IMG/VR virus record: IMGVR_UViG_3300026534_000102
Span: 51,312-115,311 of that record
Length of the DNA: 64,000 bases
Source: a virus
Strand: one strand, 5' to 3'
The stretch's first letter is position 1, and every line of letters begins with the position of its first letter. Below are positions 61,634-64,000 of the stretch, piece by piece. The notes beneath the pieces are model-generated. The model did not search any database and was not told where the DNA came from. It saw only the letters and a list, made by a program, of their open reading frames with translations. The position numbers and the translations under genes are program-made.

Positions 61634-64000
61634 TTATATTAATGCATGAGTTTGATTTTTCAACAAGTTAGTAGTTCTTTCATATTTTTCATCTATATAA
61701 CTCACCCGACCTTTTAGTTGTTCTAATTCAGATCTGGAAGCATCGGCTGAAGTAGCCACATTATTTAAATCAATAGTTATTTTACCTACCATCTGATCTA
61801 CATTCTCTTTAGCTATTTGTTGAGCAGTATTGTAGTCTACACTTTTTTTACTCAAATCTTGTAAATCAGTATTCAGCATCACTATTTTATCTTTAGTAGT
61901 TTTATGATCATCCGCCAAATTAACTAAACTTTCTGCTATCACCCCTACTTGCTCGACAATATTATTGAACGTATCTGCACCAACGGAGGGATTATTATTC
62001 TCTACCCTCACAGTGTCTTTATCTAATTTTGCTGTCACAGTAATGTTATTTAAACTATCTGTATTTAAATCTACTTTCTTATCTGCTAACTCAAGTTTAG
62101 GAAAACTAACACTTTCAGCGGCGGTCTTCAAATGCTCCGCTATAGTGCTTCCAGCTAAGTCTGCATCTACTTTCACCGTCAAGTCTTCTGGTACATTAAT
62201 TTTTACTTCGGATCCTTCTATAGCAGATTTAGTTTTGTCTGCCAGCGTAGATGCTGCTTCTTTCACATCTAATTTAATTTCTTTATCTTCTTCTTTTAAA
62301 CTAACAGTTAAATCTGTATCCTTTATTTTATCAGAAATGTCTTTACCCACATCAGACATGGCTTTTTTCAGTTCCTTAGATAATTCTGTTAAATCCAATT
62401 TAGAACTGTTAAGGGAGGCTTTGTTAGTAGAGTTATTCAAAATAGAAGTTAAGCTAGTGCTATCCTCAGAAGAAATCTTTTTAGGAATAACTACTTCACC
62501 GCCTTCCATGTAGTACGGCCCTGATTTTGGAATCAGCCCTCCACCATGCTTAGTATAAGCCGTTGTCTCTTTTGCTTTAAAAAACTTAGCAAATATTGAT
62601 TTAAACTGGGCTGTCATGTTAGATTTCAAAACCTGCATCATATCAGAAGCATTTACATTCTCACCTAACCCTAAAGAACTAACATTAGTAGTTGCAGTGG
62701 GATTAAACAAACCCGTTATAAGTTTATTTATCTGGGTCTTACTTAGTGCTGGAGACCCAATCACTTTTTCTGTCTGTTGAGCTTTTTTAAAACTCTTAGA
62801 AAACAATAAATTTTGAGCTCTACCTGCCAAAGGACCAAAAGCACCATTATTTTTATCCCCATATTTAGATAAAATAGACTTTTTTCTAAAGTCCATGCCT
62901 ATGTAATATTGAGGCATTGCTGCTAATTTTGATCTACGTTGAGCATTTTCCAACTCTATATAAGCATCCCGTATCTTTTTATTTGGGCTCAACCAAGCCC
63001 TATCACGACTATTCCTGACTTTCTGAAGTAGGTTGGTTAATTTTGTAAAACGATCTATCTTTCTCTTAGCAGCTTCAAATTGCTGTTCTCCATTTTTCTG
63101 AACAGAGTAATACTGTTGTAAATAACCTCTTTTAATTATGTTATTAAAATTCTTAGAAATAGTTAAATCATTTGCACCTTGATTATCTACGTCCATATTA
63201 GAAATACCTCTACCAGAAACACCTTTTTTGGTAGTATATTTCCAATTGGGCACATTTTTAGAAGTTACTAATGCCTTTTTAAGCTCTGTATTAGCTATAT
63301 CAGACACAGGCATTCTATGGTATGTGGTGCCTTTCCCCGCGACCGGAGAAAAAGTAGATTTATAAGTCCCTTTTCTAATAGCTTCATCATACGCCAACCG
63401 ATCTCTTATTAATTTAGATTCCTTGGTTAAAGGTTTTTTTACAGCCAAACCAGACATATAACTTTTGCCTGGTTTAAAATCACCCATATTTAAATTCATT
63501 GGACCAGGACCAACAGTTTTCTTATAATTCTCTAAGTGTACACTAGCTATCTTGTCTATAAAATTACCTATCTTACTCATTCCCAACGATACACTTCTTT
63601 TATCATAAACAGGAATCCCAAAAACGGCCCCTAATTGATTAGTCCCAACAACACCAAAAGGATTTCCAATACTATCGTTTGTAGTAGTACCGGTAATAGA
63701 AATCTTATTTATGGGGGAAGTTGTTACCTTTTTTCTATTTAATCTAATCTGATCTCTTAAAATTTTACGTGCTTTCTCATACTCATCTCTATCTGTAAAT
63801 TCCTTATATTCATTTCCAGGCCCAGCTAAATAATACCTTACTTTTTTATCTTCCGTTATTCCACCACTAGCATATTTATTAGGATCAGCTTGATTCAAAA
63901 TCCTATATTGAGCGTCTCTATTATAAGAAATTTCGTGCCACTTCTTAATATTAGGTGGATGCTTGCTAAAATCATTCTCGCCTATGAAAAACTTTTTCAT
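61634..64000 (-). CDS. Tail tape-measure protein (C-terminal part)
   Basis: 788 codons open to the window edge. The Met at 63998-64000 coincides with the edge and may be internal. The first half is Lys/Asn-rich helix and loop. Near residues 488-512 is the motif GGLIPKSGPYYMEGGEVVIP, very typical of tape-measure C-terminal regions. From about residue 515 a long low-complexity helical/beta alternation rich in Lys and Asp leads into coiled coil (LTDLSKKSVD-type, KGRVSYIDEKYERTTNLLKN). Tape measures set tail length and are placed before hub genes, as here. Membrane-spanning segments expected in such proteins would be upstream and are not seen in this part. The opposing frame at 61965-62513 is a shadow. 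Confidence 0.82.
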   Translation of the reverse strand: MKKFFIGENDFSKHPPNIKKWHEISYNRDAQYRILNQADPNKYASGGITEDKKVRYYLAGPGNEYKEFTDRDEYEKARKILRDQIRLNRKKVTTSPINKISITGTTTNDSIGNPFGVVGTNQLGAVFGIPVYDKRSVSLGMSKIGNFIDKIASVHLENYKKTVGPGPMNLNMGDFKPGKSYMSGLAVKKPLTKESKLIRDRLAYDEAIRKGTYKSTFSPVAGKGTTYHRMPVSDIANTELKKALVTSKNVPNWKYTTKKGVSGRGISNMDVDNQGANDLTISKNFNNIIKRGYLQQYYSVQKNGEQQFEAAKRKIDRFTKLTNLLQKVRNSRDRAWLSPNKKIRDAYIELENAQRRSKLAAMPQYYIGMDFRKKSILSKYGDKNNGAFGPLAGRAQNLLFSKSFKKAQQTEKVIGSPALSKTQINKLITGLFNPTATTNVSSLGLGENVNASDMMQVLKSNMTAQFKSIFAKFFKAKETTAYTKHGGGLIPKSGPYYMEGGEVVIPKKISSEDSTSLTSILNNSTNKASLNSSKLDLTELSKELKKAMSDVGKDISDKIKDTDLTVSLKEEDKEIKLDVKEAASTLADKTKSAIEGSEVKINVPEDLTVKVDADLAGSTIAEHLKTAAESVSFPKLELADKKVDLNTDSLNNITVTAKLDKDTVRVENNNPSVGADTFNNIVEQVGVIAESLVNLADDHKTTKDKIVMLNTDLQDLSKKSVDYNTAQQIAKENVDQMVGKITIDLNNVATSADASRSELEQLKGRVSYIDEKYERTTNLLKNQTHALI

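Noticed and set aside
61965-62513. 182-codon open frame on the + strand
   Set aside because: It lies antisense to the tape-measure gene in its low-complexity coiled-coil region, has no SD, and every other + strand frame in the window is likewise a shadow.

Overview
This window looks like part of a large, AT-rich (about one third G+C, judged by eye) tailed bacteriophage genome, or a closely related prophage. Every credible gene is on the minus strand, so transcription runs from position 64000 down to 1. Genes are packed with 1-15 nt gaps or TAATG/ATGA overlaps, and most have purine-rich Shine-Dalgarno (SD) sequences. The replication proteins are of bacterial type (RecA, DnaB, DnaG-like primase, beta clamp, DnaJ), which points to a bacterial host. 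Strong SD use argues for a host that initiates with SD sequences, but I cannot name it. No capsid, portal, terminase, lysis, integrase, tRNA or CRISPR feature is visible. No gene-free stretch exceeds 300 bases; the two largest are 13955-14080 and 43119-43281.

Reading with transcription, 64000-56238 is the tail core: the C-terminal part of a tape-measure protein, hub/baseplate-like proteins, and a run of small conserved structural proteins. From 55771 to 14081 is a roughly 42-kb adhesion and host-recognition block. It holds very large proteins (2998, 1793, 1135, 1010, 938, 727, 703 and 694 aa) made of lectin-like LamG, discoidin (F5/8C), DUF2341, beta-propeller and Ig-like modules. Inside this block, at 53165-54254, are two small genes whose products match the two halves (PYR and PP domains) of a ComD/ComE-type thiamine-diphosphate decarboxylase. 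The cofactor-binding residues are largely lost. This is the strangest part of the window.

A 126-nt spacer (13955-14080) with a TTGACA element separates the structural block from a replication and recombination operon. That operon runs: beta clamp, unknown helical protein, RecA, PD-(D/E)XK-like nuclease, two small proteins, DnaB helicase, DnaG-like primase, OB-fold SSB, radical SAM protein, zinc-ribbon protein, DnaJ, Holliday-junction-resolvase-like nuclease and a Cas4/RecB-like Fe-S nuclease.

The distal end (3955-1) carries a GT4 glycosyltransferase, a thymidylate-synthase/pyrimidine-hydroxymethylase family enzyme and a second glycosyltransferase. Together these suggest a DNA-base hypermodification pathway (hydroxymethylation followed by glycosylation). 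The second glycosyltransferase is interrupted after residue 309 by an intein with a LAGLIDADG homing endonuclease domain, which runs off the window edge.
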